A stretch of 19,629 bases of DNA from Ferruginibacter sp. (GCA_030831725.1 JAURKN010000213.1:1-19629), one strand, 5' to 3'. Shown: positions 1-7,954, counted from the first letter of the stretch. The notes: generated from the sequence alone by a model not told the origin. Made by a program: numbers and translations.

Positions 1-424
1 AATAGATGAAGCGGTATACAGGTTGAAACACACTGGATCTGAAACCAGTAGTTAGATTGAACTCCTCGGATGAATGATGGGTAGCATGAACCGCCCAGAA
101 CAGACGACAATAATGATCAACCCGATGTTCCACATAAAATGCAAGGTCTTCCAGAATGAACAATAGAAACCAGTATAAATAGACATTTTCAATCTGATAG
201 AACTTATGGTTGAAGCACCACATCAGTATTGAAACGTAGAAGAGTCCTCTTAACAGCAAGTCAATTCCTGCGTTTAGCAAGGTGAACAACACGTTTTCCA
301 GTGTGCTTCTCAGCGAATAAAAACCTTTATGCTGCCAATGACTCAAAAGGATTTCAGCACCGATCAATACGGAGTAGAAGGGAATCGAAAACAGGAGGAA
401 TATGGCTTCTCTGGAAGAGTGCAT
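1..424 (-). CDS. Sterol desaturase / fatty acid hydroxylase family protein (partial, C-terminus beyond window)
   Basis: The minus-strand frame is open from an ATG at 424-422 to the window edge, giving 141 residues with no stop. Hydrophobic segments lie near residues 8-27, 45-70 and 81-97. They are followed by two of the three histidine boxes that bind the di-iron centre of this superfamily: HRVDH at 100-104 (HX3H) and HATHH at 113-117 (HX2HH). The text around them, DLAFYVEHR and WAVHATHHSSEEFN, is typical of the family. The third box should lie outside the window. Members are integral membrane oxygenases that hydroxylate or desaturate lipids, and the substrate cannot be told here. The gene starts 29 bases after the frr stop on the same strand, so it is probably co-transcribed with frr. 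The ATG was chosen because the frame upstream runs back into frr with no better start. Confidence 0.85.
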   Translation of the reverse strand, partial: MHSSREAIFLLFSIPFYSVLIGAEILLSHWQHKGFYSLRSTLENVLFTLLNAGIDLLLRGLFYVSILMWCFNHKFYQIENVYLYWFLLFILEDLAFYVEHRVDHYCRLFWAVHATHHSSEEFNLTTGFRSSVFQPVYRFIY

Positions 425-453
425 GATTGGTTGAGTAATTGAACTTTTCGTTC

Positions 454-1014
454 TTATACAGCCATGATTTCTTTTTCTTTGGCAACGAGGTGCTTTTCAA
501 CCAATGCTATGAATTTATCGGTGGCATCTTGCACGTTTGCCTCTCCATCTTTACACTCATCCTCGCTGGTTCCATCTTTTTGAAGTTTCTTGATTTGCTC
601 GATTGCGTCTCTTCGGATGTTCCTGATGGAAACCTTGGCATTCTCTCCTTCACCATTGCATTTTTTTACCAATTCACGACGTCTTTCTTCTGTCAATGGG
701 GGAAGGAATAGTCTTATGTTGGTTCCGTCGTTTTGTGGTGTGATTCCGATATTGGCTGCCATGATACCTCTTTCTATAGGTTGCAACATCGATTTCTCCC
801 AGGGTTGAATGGAGATGGTTCTCGCATCAAGAATGGAAATGTTTGCAACTTGAGAGAGTTGAGTTGGATTGCCGTAATATTCTACCATGATGCCATCGAG
901 CATGGAAGGTGTCGCTTTTCCTGCGCGAATTTTTGACAATTCTGATTCAAGGTGATTGATGGCCTTGTTCATGGTCGAGTTGGTATCGGAAAGTATGTTG
1001 GCTATGTTTGACAT
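454..1014 (-). CDS. frr: Ribosome recycling factor
   Basis: The product has 186 residues, the normal length for RRF. It acts in the cytoplasm with EF-G to split ribosomes from mRNA after termination. Family hallmarks are visible: an N-terminal helix with ALNHLE-like text and KIRAGKATPSMLDGI (about 27-42), the VEYYGNPTQLSQVANI segment (44-59), the RTISIQPWEKSML strand (65-77), and the C-terminal helix with PLTEERRRELVKKCNGEGENAKVSIRNIRRDA split by the usual hinge. The start is ATG at 1014-1012, with a candidate -7 box 18 bases upstream. In many Bacteroidota frr follows pyrH. Here the upstream neighbour is a WecA-like gene, and pyrH is not in the window. Identification is secure. Confidence 0.97.
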   Translation of the reverse strand: MSNIANILSDTNSTMNKAINHLESELSKIRAGKATPSMLDGIMVEYYGNPTQLSQVANISILDARTISIQPWEKSMLQPIERGIMAANIGITPQNDGTNIRLFLPPLTEERRRELVKKCNGEGENAKVSIRNIRRDAIEQIKKLQKDGTSEDECKDGEANVQDATDKFIALVEKHLVAKEKEIMAV

Positions 1015-1031
1015 AAAAATGGAATTGGAAG

Positions 1032-1039
1032 CAAAATTA
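1032..1039 (-). promoter_or_regulatory. Candidate -7 promoter box for frr
   Basis: On the minus strand this reads TAATTTTG, an exact match to the Bacteroidota -7 element TAnnTTTG, placed 18 bases before the frr ATG. No clear TTTG is seen about 19 bases further upstream, only a T-rich run. In this AT-rich gap a chance match is possible, so it is a weak to moderate call. Confidence 0.35.
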
Positions 1040-1109
1040 TTGAAAATGAGTGGGATAAAAACGCGAAAAAAACAAAAAATCCCTGCGTGTGAGATTGAGG
1101 AAAAACGAT

Positions 1110-2216
1110 TTATCCTGCCTTCGCATGATCCGAAACCACTTTGAGCGGATGCTGATCTGTATGTTGGTTGTTTTTATCCATTTTTCTTTTTTTCAATAAA
1201 AAAACAATGCTGGTCCATACTGCACCCAATCCAAATAGCAACACAAATAGCAGGGTATTACCCAAAGGTTGAAGAAAATAGGCCATTGAAATAGAAACGA
1301 GGTTGAAAAACAAACAGGCAAATGTGATGGTACGATCTTTGTAACCTGCGTCCATCAAAAGATGATGTATATGATTCCTGTCAGGGCTGAATGGAGACCT
1401 TCTTTTCAAAATCCTGAGCAAGAATACCCTTAAGGTGTCGAACAAGGGAACAATCAATATGGCAAATCCCATCGCAGGGGCAGCGTTGAAATGCAAATTG
1501 GCAAGTTGTTGGTTTAGGGGTGCATTGATGAAACGTATCACCAAAACCGCATTCACTAAACCGAGAATCAGAGAGCCCGTATCACCCATGAAAATTTTTG
1601 CAGGAGGAAAATTGTAAATAAGAAATGCGATCAGTGCTCCTGATAAGCTGAATGCCATCACTGCAGACGGAATATTGTTGTTGGCCGTGAAAAAAAGCCC
1701 GAACACGATGGTGGTGAGCACGCCCAAACTTCCTGCCAATCCATCTATTCCATCTATCAGATTGAATGAATTCACAATTAGGACGATGGTGAGCAAACTC
1801 ACAAGGTCTGAGGAAATTGGAGGTATATGATATAATCCGAATATGCCTTGAAAATGATCAATTCTTATACCGCCAAGCTTGATTAAAACAAAAGCTGCAA
1901 TAATCTGACCTATAAATTTTTTTGATGGTGACAATACGAGAATATCGTCTTTCAATCCCAGGAAAAATATGATGAGGCAGGCTGCCAGAAAAGGTTGAAA
2001 TTCGAAAGACATTCCACGTGGTGTGGCTAAAATCACAGCAATGGCAAATCCCGCAAATATGCCTAGTCCTCCTAAAGTAGGTATGATACTCTTATGCCAT
2101 TTTCGCTCATCGGGCTGATCGAACAATTTTTTTTCTTTGGCTACCTGTATGATAACAGGTATGGAGAAAAAAGCGATGAAAAATGACAGAAACCCCGAAA
2201 TGATTACTTTATCCAT
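1110..2216 (-). CDS. MraY/WecA-family polyprenyl-phosphate N-acetylhexosamine-1-phosphate transferase
   Basis: The product is a 368-residue multi-pass membrane protein with about ten hydrophobic segments. The family moves a sugar-1-phosphate from a UDP-sugar onto undecaprenyl phosphate at the inner membrane, the first lipid-linked step of O-antigen or other surface polysaccharide synthesis. Catalytic motifs are visible: the paired aspartates D90-D91 in GLKDD, NLIDGIDGLAG at 152-162, FMGDTGS at 209-215, PLFDTLRV at 257-264, and the HIHH loop at 282-285 after PFSPDRN. The last feature and the absence of pentapeptide-binding MraY text favour a WecA/TagO-like role over the essential MraY. The C-terminal 30 residues are charged and probably cytoplasmic. 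It stands alone, divergent from the transketolase gene, and a glycan cluster is not seen around it. Family confidence is high. The exact sugar is unknown. Confidence 0.9.
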   Translation of the reverse strand: MDKVIISGFLSFFIAFFSIPVIIQVAKEKKLFDQPDERKWHKSIIPTLGGLGIFAGFAIAVILATPRGMSFEFQPFLAACLIIFFLGLKDDILVLSPSKKFIGQIIAAFVLIKLGGIRIDHFQGIFGLYHIPPISSDLVSLLTIVLIVNSFNLIDGIDGLAGSLGVLTTIVFGLFFTANNNIPSAVMAFSLSGALIAFLIYNFPPAKIFMGDTGSLILGLVNAVLVIRFINAPLNQQLANLHFNAAPAMGFAILIVPLFDTLRVFLLRILKRRSPFSPDRNHIHHLLMDAGYKDRTITFACLFFNLVSISMAYFLQPLGNTLLFVLLFGLGAVWTSIVFLLKKRKMDKNNQHTDQHPLKVVSDHAKAG

Positions 2217-2239
2217 GATTTATTTGAATCACCTTGTTT

Positions 2240-2247
2240 CAAAGATA
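2240..2247 (-). promoter_or_regulatory. Candidate -7 promoter box for the WecA-like gene
   Basis: The minus-strand reading TATCTTTG matches TAnnTTTG exactly and lies 24 bases before the ATG. No good TTTG is found at the expected distance upstream (the nearest is TTCG with a 24-base spacer), so only the -7 half is supported. Confidence 0.45.
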
Positions 2248-2322
2248 GGGTTTCTTTCGGATTGTGATTTTCGAACATATAAAATTCTATTGTATGTCCT
2301 TATTTCAAATTCTCAGTTTTTC

Positions 2323-2353
2323 TTTGTCTGATTGTCTATTTGAAGTAGGTTTG
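2323..2353 (+). promoter_or_regulatory. Promoter of the transketolase N-half gene (Bacteroidota sigma-A type)
   Basis: TTTG at 2323-2326 and TAGGTTTG at 2346-2353 are separated by exactly 19 bases. This is the consensus arrangement of the main Bacteroidota sigma factor. It is the best promoter in the window. Transcription would begin near 2359, giving a very short leader of about 14 bases before the ATG at 2373. Confidence 0.7.
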
Positions 2354-2372
2354 CACCACTCAATTTAACGTT

Positions 2373-3212
2373 ATGGAAATTTCAGCACTCAAAAATATGG
2401 CAACCCAGATCAGACGCGATATCGTAAGGATGGTACACGCTGTTCAAAGCGGACATCCAGGAGGTTCTCTGGGATGCACCGACTATCTCACTGCTTTGTA
2501 TTTCAAATTGATGAAGCATAACCCCGACTTCAACATGGATGGCAGAGATGAGGATGTTTTCTTTTTGAGCAACGGACATATTTCCCCCGTTTTTTACAGC
2601 TGCCTTGCAAGAAGTGGTTACTTCCCTGTTGCTGAATTATCAACGTTCAGAAAAATCAACAGTCGTTTACAAGGTCATCCTACCACACACGAGCATTTAC
2701 CGGGTATTAGGATGTCCAGCGGTTCTTTGGGGCAGGGTTTGAGCGTAGCCTGTGGTGCTGCCCTCACAAAAAAAATGAATAAAGAAAGTCGCTTCGTGTA
2801 TGCATTGCTCGGAGATGGGGAATTGGATGAAGGACAAAACTGGGAGGCGGCTTTGTTCGCAGCGCATCATAAACTTGATAATTTGATTGTGGCAGTTGAT
2901 TGCAATGGACAGCAGATAGATGGTCCTACAGAAAAAGTGATGAATCTCAGCAATCTCCGTGCGAAATTCGAATCATTCGATTGGATGGTGATGGATATGA
3001 ATGGAAACGACATGGAAAATATCATTCATGTTGTTGAGAATGCCCAAAAAGAAACAGGAAAGGGTAAGCCCATTGTTTTGTTGATGAAAACAGAAATGGG
3101 TAAGGGTATCGATTTCATGGAAGGAACCCATGAATGGCATGGCATCGCACCCAACGACGAACAACTTCAAAGCGCTTTGCAACAGCTCCCTGAGACCATC
3201 GGAGATTATTGA
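2373..3212 (+). CDS. Transketolase, N-terminal (thiamine pyrophosphate-binding) subunit
   Basis: The product has 279 residues and covers only the first third to half of a full transketolase of about 650 residues. Visible motifs are SGHPGGSLG (26-34), LSNGH (65-69), SSGSLGQGLSVA (115-126), the TPP/Mg motif GDGELDEGQNWEA (148-160) and DCNGQQIDG (176-184), whose Asn completes metal binding. Transketolase moves two-carbon units in the non-oxidative pentose phosphate pathway, and the split form needs a separate C-terminal subunit that supplies the pyrimidine-binding domain. No such gene is adjacent: a convergent permease gene begins only 4 bases after the stop, and the upstream gene is divergent. 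The protein ends cleanly at the usual boundary of N-subunits, so this is not a broken gene. The partner must be encoded elsewhere in the genome. Confidence 0.93.
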   Translation: MEISALKNMATQIRRDIVRMVHAVQSGHPGGSLGCTDYLTALYFKLMKHNPDFNMDGRDEDVFFLSNGHISPVFYSCLARSGYFPVAELSTFRKINSRLQGHPTTHEHLPGIRMSSGSLGQGLSVACGAALTKKMNKESRFVYALLGDGELDEGQNWEAALFAAHHKLDNLIVAVDCNGQQIDGPTEKVMNLSNLRAKFESFDWMVMDMNGNDMENIIHVVENAQKETGKGKPIVLLMKTEMGKGIDFMEGTHEWHGIAPNDEQLQSALQQLPETIGDY

Positions 3213-3216
3213 TTTT

Positions 3217-4440
3217 TTACAATTGCTCACCCATATCGGCATTCCCTGCTTTTCTTGCAGGAAGCCATGAGGCAATAAGGACGATTAACATCGAGGTGAG
3301 AAATATGATCAAAAAATCGCTGTATAAAAAACGTACGGGAAATGCATCGATAAGAAAACTCTCCCCTTGAATTTTTATGAATCCTGTTTTTTGCTGAATC
3401 CATCCCAGTATGAATGCAGCAGACATGCCCAAACTTGTTCCAATAAATCCGAGCAAGAGCCCCTCGCTTAAAAATATTTTTCTGATTTGTGAAACACCTG
3501 CGCCAAAGCTTTTCAACACAGCGATATCTTTTTTCTTTTCGAGAACCAACATGGTTAGTGCGCTGATCATGTTGAAAGCAGCAACAATCAAAATCAGGGA
3601 AAGAACGGCGAATATGAACCATTTTTCCAGTCGCATGGTTTTATATAAACTGCTGTTTTGTTCGAATTTGCTAAGCACCTTTTTGTCAACCCCTGCAACT
3701 TTTTGAAAATAGGCTATGGCATCTTGTTCATCTGTGCCTTTTTTGAGTTTGATCTCTATGGCGGAGTATTCGTTGGCTGCCATCCCCGTCTGTTGTTTTA
3801 CAAAATCGATATTTGTTAAGGCATAGATATCATCGAATTCCTGTTGAATCATGAATACCCCTTTCGGATAGATGAAACCTTCGGAGAGTGAAGAAAGAGG
3901 ATCGGATCCGTTGTCACCTTTTTTAGGCAGTAAAACCACCAACGGCTCCGTAGCAAACTCCGGATCCATACTTACACCAGCAGCCTGTTGTACCCCGAGG
4001 CCAAGCACCATTCCGGGATTGTCCCCATCACCAATATCATATTTACCCTTGATCACTTTTTTTGAAATACCGGCCACACCTGTGTGTATGAGGTCAACAC
4101 CTTTCAACTTGATCATCGTTTGCAAATCTCCATGCTGCAAAAGCGCTTTCTCCTCAGCGATGGCTGATGTATTTTCACTGAATTCATTTTTTTGCAAAGC
4201 GTTCCATTGGTGCTGATCCAAAAAAAAAGTGTTCCCTTTGGAAGGAACGATTTTAATATCAGTGTAAAAAGAGGAGTAAAGCGATTGAACCAATCCTTCA
4301 AAACCATTGTAAACACTCAGCACCAGAAGCTGACAGCATGTGGCGAACCCAATGACAGCCGTCGTTACCCAGGCAATGATGTTGATGGCCTGTGCCGATT
4401 TTTTAGCCCTGAAGTAACGCCAAGCGAATAATAGATACAT
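3217..4440 (-). CDS. ABC transporter permease, LolC/LolE-FtsX family
   Basis: The product has 407 residues and a LolC/E layout: a cytoplasmic start, one membrane helix near 18-42, a large periplasmic domain (about 45-270), then three helices near 272-298, 320-348 and 370-392, and a cytoplasmic tail containing WLPARKAGNADMGEQL. The FtsX-like region has the typical text KDIAVLKSFGAGVSQIRKIFLSEG around 307-330. LolC/E permeases extract lipoproteins from the inner membrane with the ATPase LolD. That ATPase is not in this window. The ATG at 4440-4438 overlaps the rbfA stop by one base (TGATG), which suggests translational coupling. A TTG one codon earlier is possible but less likely. The stop lies 4 bases from the stop of the convergent transketolase gene. 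The lipoprotein-release role is inferred from the family. Confidence 0.88.
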   Translation of the reverse strand: MYLLFAWRYFRAKKSAQAINIIAWVTTAVIGFATCCQLLVLSVYNGFEGLVQSLYSSFYTDIKIVPSKGNTFFLDQHQWNALQKNEFSENTSAIAEEKALLQHGDLQTMIKLKGVDLIHTGVAGISKKVIKGKYDIGDGDNPGMVLGLGVQQAAGVSMDPEFATEPLVVLLPKKGDNGSDPLSSLSEGFIYPKGVFMIQQEFDDIYALTNIDFVKQQTGMAANEYSAIEIKLKKGTDEQDAIAYFQKVAGVDKKVLSKFEQNSSLYKTMRLEKWFIFAVLSLILIVAAFNMISALTMLVLEKKKDIAVLKSFGAGVSQIRKIFLSEGLLLGFIGTSLGMSAAFILGWIQQKTGFIKIQGESFLIDAFPVRFLYSDFLIIFLTSMLIVLIASWLPARKAGNADMGEQL

Positions 4441-4820
4441 CAATCTTCTTTGGGTTTTTGTTTCTCATCCTGGCTCTTGATCTCTTTGAATAAATTTTCA
4501 ATCTTGTCTACATAGTCAAGCGTATCGTCTATGTAAAAAGTAAGCAATGGCATGGATCTGAGCTGATGGCGCACCCTTTGTGTCAATTCTTTTTTGATTT
4601 CCCATGCCCTTTCCTGAATGTGTTTCAGGGCGTCATGCGCATCCGGCACTTTGAAAAAACTGAGATAAATCCTCGCTTCGTAGAGGTCTGGGGTGATTTT
4701 GACCCCGGCGATGGAAACCATCCCCCCATGAATCATATTTAGGCCAAGGCGTTGAAAAATGTCGTTCAATTCCTTCTCTAAAACGGCTGCAACTTGTTTC
4801 TGTCTTTTTCCTTCTATCAT
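4440..4820 (-). CDS. rbfA: 30S ribosome-binding factor A
   Basis: The product has 126 residues, the normal size for RbfA, a small single KH-type fold that helps 16S rRNA 5'-end maturation and 30S assembly, notably in the cold. Family text is visible: EGKRQKQVAAVLEKELNDIF at the start, then VSIAGVKITPDLYEARIYLSFF (about 36-57), KKELTQRVRHQLRSMPLLTFYIDDTLDYVDKIE (about 75-107). The last segment is the signature of the C-terminal half, and the tail is charged (QDEKQKPKED). The stop codon shares a base with the start of the downstream permease gene, so the two form an operon. The start is ATG at 4820-4818. The region upstream is the divergent 62-base gap with the MsbA-like gene. Confidence 0.95.
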   Translation of the reverse strand: MIEGKRQKQVAAVLEKELNDIFQRLGLNMIHGGMVSIAGVKITPDLYEARIYLSFFKVPDAHDALKHIQERAWEIKKELTQRVRHQLRSMPLLTFYIDDTLDYVDKIENLFKEIKSQDEKQKPKED

Positions 4821-4882
4821 GTTGGGTCTTATTTCTTGGTAAAATTAGTTAGTTTGCGCCTTATTCTCTCATCAATCCATTC

Positions 4883-6691
4883 ATGAAAAAATACGCCAGG
4901 ATTTTTAACTACCTGAAAGAGTATCGGGCATCCATCATAAAGTACCTGATCTTCATCCTTTGTTCAATCGTTTTTTCCGTTCTGTCTTTGGCCATGCTGT
5001 TTCCTTTTTTGCAGCTTTTGTTTGGCGTCAATGCCCAAACCACGGTTAAAACAGACACTAACTGGGTCATGAAAATGGTCAATGACTATCTTGGTTCACT
5101 GATCAGCAATGGCAATTCCCACAAGGCGCTCGGCATGGTTTGCATTCTTATTGTTGTGACCATAGTCCTGAAAAATCTTTTCCTTTATTTGTCCTTCAGA
5201 ACCCTGGGTCCTGTGAAAAACGCGGTAGCCAATCACATGAGAACCGATTTACATGAAAAAATCCTGAAACTCCCGATTGGATATTTTACAGAAAAAAGAA
5301 AAGGAGACATCATGAGCAGAATCACCCATGATGTGAATGAAATTGAGAGCTCCATCATCGGTGCACTTGAAGGTTGGATCAAAGATCCATTGTCCATCAT
5401 CATCAACCTTTTCGTGCTTTTTTACATAAGTCCTACGCTCACCCTTTTCATATTGCTTTCATTGCCCTTGATGGGTTTGATTATAGGCAGAATCAGTCGT
5501 TCATTGAAAAAACAGTCATTGACCGTTTCGGAAAAATTCGGTGAGACCTTTTCTACCATCGACGAAACACTGACGGGATTGAGGGTAATCAAAGCATTCA
5601 ATGTGGAACAGCAACTGAGAAGAAAATTCCTCAAGCTCAGCAACGAATTTCTGGATGCCAGAAATAAAGTTGGGTTTAAAAGAGACCTCGCTTCTCCGAC
5701 GAGCGAAGTGTTGGGGGTGACCATTTTCGCCGGTATACTTTGGTTTGGAGGAAGCTTGGTTCTTTCCAATGAGATTTCCATGAATGGGGCTTTGTTCTTG
5801 ACTTATATGGGTTTGTTTTACAACATCATCGCACCTGCCAAATCCATTTCAACCGCATTCAGCAACATGCAGAAGGGCGCTGCTGCCATTGAACGTATCG
5901 AACAGGTTTTGCATGCTCCTGTTACCATAGATGACAATCCAAACGGGAAAAAAATCACCCAATTCGAAAACGCTATCGAATTTATTGATGTTTCATTCTC
6001 ATATGATGATGTTGAAATTCTCAAAAACATCAATCTGAAAATTGAAAAAGGCAAAACCATCGCGCTTGTAGGAAGCAGTGGGGCCGGCAAATCGACACTT
6101 GCAGACCTCATCCCACGATTTCATGATGTTTCTTCCGGAAAAATTCTGGTTGATGGGGTGGACATCAGGGATTATTCCCTTCATTCCCTTCGCGGACTGA
6201 TCAGTATTGTCACACAAGAGCCAATTCTGTTTAACGATACGATTGCAGGAAACATCGCACTGGGTGTCGACAATGTTCCGAAGGATGACATCGTTGCTGC
6301 AGCGCGTATAGCCAATGCCGATAGTTTTATTTCTCAAAAGGAAATGGGATATCAAACCAATATTGGAGACAGAGGTACAAAATTAAGCGGAGGAGAAAGG
6401 CAGCGACTTACAATTGCCCGTGCGGTCTTGAAGAATCCGCCTATTTTGATTCTTGACGAAGCAACTTCTTCACTTGATACGGAAAGTGAGCGACTCGTTC
6501 AGGAAGCGATCAACAATCTGATGAACAACAGAACCTCAGTTGTAATTGCTCACAGACTCAGTACCATCAGGCATGCCGACGAAATCATCGTATTGCAGAA
6601 AGGGGAAATCGCAGAGAGAGGAACGCATGATGCATTGTTGGAAAAGCGAGGTATTTATCATCGACTTGTTGAAATGCAGGAAGTGAAGTAA
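4883..6691 (+). CDS. MsbA-like ABC exporter (fused membrane and ATPase domains)
   Basis: The product has 602 residues and is a half-size exporter acting as a homodimer in the inner membrane. The membrane domain (about 1-340) has six predicted helices with the usual first pair at 15-40 and 80-106. The ATPase domain follows: Walker A GSSGAGKS at 397-404, Q-loop text VTQEPILFNDTI, signature LSGGERQR starting at 501, Walker B ILILDE at 521-526 with catalytic E526, D-loop SSLD, and the switch histidine H557 in VIAHRLSTIRHAD. All catalytic residues are intact. Its closest familiar relatives are MsbA-type lipid A/lipid flippases, but substrates of this family cannot be read from sequence, so no symbol is given. 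It is transcribed divergently from rbfA and ends at a strong terminator shared with the DksA-like gene. Confidence 0.93.
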   Translation: MKKYARIFNYLKEYRASIIKYLIFILCSIVFSVLSLAMLFPFLQLLFGVNAQTTVKTDTNWVMKMVNDYLGSLISNGNSHKALGMVCILIVVTIVLKNLFLYLSFRTLGPVKNAVANHMRTDLHEKILKLPIGYFTEKRKGDIMSRITHDVNEIESSIIGALEGWIKDPLSIIINLFVLFYISPTLTLFILLSLPLMGLIIGRISRSLKKQSLTVSEKFGETFSTIDETLTGLRVIKAFNVEQQLRRKFLKLSNEFLDARNKVGFKRDLASPTSEVLGVTIFAGILWFGGSLVLSNEISMNGALFLTYMGLFYNIIAPAKSISTAFSNMQKGAAAIERIEQVLHAPVTIDDNPNGKKITQFENAIEFIDVSFSYDDVEILKNINLKIEKGKTIALVGSSGAGKSTLADLIPRFHDVSSGKILVDGVDIRDYSLHSLRGLISIVTQEPILFNDTIAGNIALGVDNVPKDDIVAAARIANADSFISQKEMGYQTNIGDRGTKLSGGERQRLTIARAVLKNPPILILDEATSSLDTESERLVQEAINNLMNNRTSVVIAHRLSTIRHADEIIVLQKGEIAERGTHDALLEKRGIYHRLVEMQEVK

Positions 6692-6720
6692 TTTGAAATA
6701 TCAGAAAATAATGCAGCGAA

Positions 6721-6758
6721 ATAAAAAAAGGGAACATGTGAGTGTTCCCTTTTTTTAT
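6721..6758. terminator. Bidirectional intrinsic terminator between the MsbA-like and DksA-like genes
   Basis: A perfect 16-base-pair inverted repeat, ATAAAAAAAGGGAACA at 6721-6736 and its complement at 6743-6758, encloses the loop TGTGAG. The core GGGAACA pairs with TGTTCCC and is followed by seven T on the plus strand and, by symmetry, seven T on the minus strand. It sits 29 bases after the plus-strand exporter stop and 15 bases after the minus-strand stop, so one element can end both convergent transcripts. Confidence 0.9.
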
Positions 6759-6773
6759 GTAAACTTTTAGTGG

Positions 6774-7952
6774 TTATTTGTTCATTCCCATTTTCGCTTC
6801 GATACTCAAAGTAGCATGAGGAACGGCGCGTAAACGTGCTTTGTCGATCAGTTTTCCTGTAACTCTGCAAACACCGTAGGTTTTATTTTCGATGCGCATC
6901 AGTGCTTTCTCAAGATGATCAATGAAAGTGATTTGACGGCTGGCCATTTGACTAAGTTGTTCACGCTCCATGCTCAAACTTCCGTCTTCCATGGTCATGT
7001 ATCTGTTTTCGCTTTCGTCTCCTCCAGTCTCATCTTTACGAGTGATCAATCCCTGCAGATAGTTGAGTTCTTTTTTAGCGAATTCAATCTTGCGATTGAT
7101 GATTTCTCTGAATTCCTTCAGGTCGTTGTCTGAATAACGGACCATTGGAGCTCCTGGATCGGATTTTTGCTGGTCCAACACAGACTTGGTGAAATCAGGC
7201 TGATAAGCTCTGGATGTTTTGGTTGTTATTTTTGGTAAAACAACTGGTTTTGCAGGTGGTATTTTGATGTCTTTTGGATTTTTAGCTATGGCTTTTATTC
7301 CTGAGCTTGTTTTTGGAGCAGGTACAGGAGCTGGCTTTTTTATAGCGATGATTTGAGTTTGTTTGTGTTCGATCTGTGGTATTACCGGTTTTACAGGTGC
7401 CGGCTTGGCAGGTGCCGCTTTTTTGACAACTGGTTTAGCAGGGGCAGTTTTTGCAGGTGCTGCTTTGACAGGTGCTGTTTTAGTCGGAGTTGTTTTTGCT
7501 GCAGTTGCTTTAGCAGGTGCCGCTTTCGCAGGCGCTGCTTTAGCCGGAGTTTTTTTTGCAGGTGCCGCTGCCGCTTTTTTAACAACAGGTTTAGCAGGAG
7601 CCGCTTTTTTGGCAGCCGGCTTTGCTACTGGTTTTGCAGGGACTGCTTTCTTTGCGGGAGCAGGCGCTGCTTTTTTAGCAACGGGCTTTGCGGCCGGTTT
7701 AGCAGTGGCCGCTTTTTTTGCAGGTGCTGCCGGTTTTTTAGCGACCGGTTTTGCTGTGGGTTTCACTGCTGCTTTTTTAACAGGAACTGCCTTTTTCGCC
7801 GCAGGTTTAGCAGCAGATTTAGCAGGAGATTTAGCAGGAGTTACTTTTTTAGCTTGTGCAGGAGCTGCTTTTTTGGCTGCCGGCTTTACGGCAGCTTTCG
7901 CAGGAACTGCTTTTTTAGCGACCGGTTTTTTTACAATTTTCTTTGTGGCCAT
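6774..7952 (-). CDS. TraR/DksA-family protein with a long Ala/Lys/Pro-rich histone H1-like tail
   Basis: The product has 392 residues. Residues 1-190 are almost only Ala, Lys and Pro with some Val and Thr, in irregular KKAAPAKPA-type repeats like the tails of histone H1 and bacterial H1-like proteins. A basic, proline-containing linker follows (191-260). The C-terminal 125 residues are a TraR/DksA domain: two long charged helices (about 270-350, a coiled coil with RYSDNDLKEFREIINRKIEF), then YGVCRVTGKLIDKARLRAVP and ATLSIEAK. In classic DksA four cysteines bind zinc. Here only C362 remains and the second position is Thr (CRVT), so a zinc finger is not expected. DksA-type proteins reach into the RNA polymerase secondary channel, while the tail would bind DNA or RNA. 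The ATG lies 2 bases after the ileS stop, so the genes form an operon. The exact function is unknown. Confidence 0.88.
   Translation of the reverse strand: MATKKIVKKPVAKKAVPAKAAVKPAAKKAAPAQAKKVTPAKSPAKSAAKPAAKKAVPVKKAAVKPTAKPVAKKPAAPAKKAATAKPAAKPVAKKAAPAPAKKAVPAKPVAKPAAKKAAPAKPVVKKAAAAPAKKTPAKAAPAKAAPAKATAAKTTPTKTAPVKAAPAKTAPAKPVVKKAAPAKPAPVKPVIPQIEHKQTQIIAIKKPAPVPAPKTSSGIKAIAKNPKDIKIPPAKPVVLPKITTKTSRAYQPDFTKSVLDQQKSDPGAPMVRYSDNDLKEFREIINRKIEFAKKELNYLQGLITRKDETGGDESENRYMTMEDGSLSMEREQLSQMASRQITFIDHLEKALMRIENKTYGVCRVTGKLIDKARLRAVPHATLSIEAKMGMNK
7380..7946 (-). repeat. Low-complexity GCN/AAA/CCN codon repeat encoding the Ala/Lys/Pro tail
   Basis: The DNA is built from short, imperfect units that encode variations of AKKAAPAKP, with recurring plus-strand words such as GCAGGTGCTGC and CTTTTTTAGC. 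No fixed period is kept. The units differ at synonymous sites, suggesting old slippage and amino-acid-level selection instead of a recent tandem expansion. The same composition opens long false reading frames on the opposite strand. Confidence 0.8.
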
Positions 7953-7954
7953 TG

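Noticed and set aside
454..711. Plus-strand 90-residue hydrophobic frame from 439
   Set aside because: It is antisense to frr; the Phe-rich text is the complement of Glu/Lys codons and not a real membrane protein.
4441..4443. TTG start for the LolC/E-like permease one codon before the ATG
   Set aside because: The ATG at 4440 overlaps the rbfA stop in the usual TGATG form and is a stronger start; the TTG adds only one residue.
4821..4882. Possible promoter TTAGTTTG at 4849-4856 for the MsbA-like gene
   Set aside because: It lacks the conserved A at the second place of the -7 element and no TTTG lies 19-20 bases upstream, so it was not listed as a feature.
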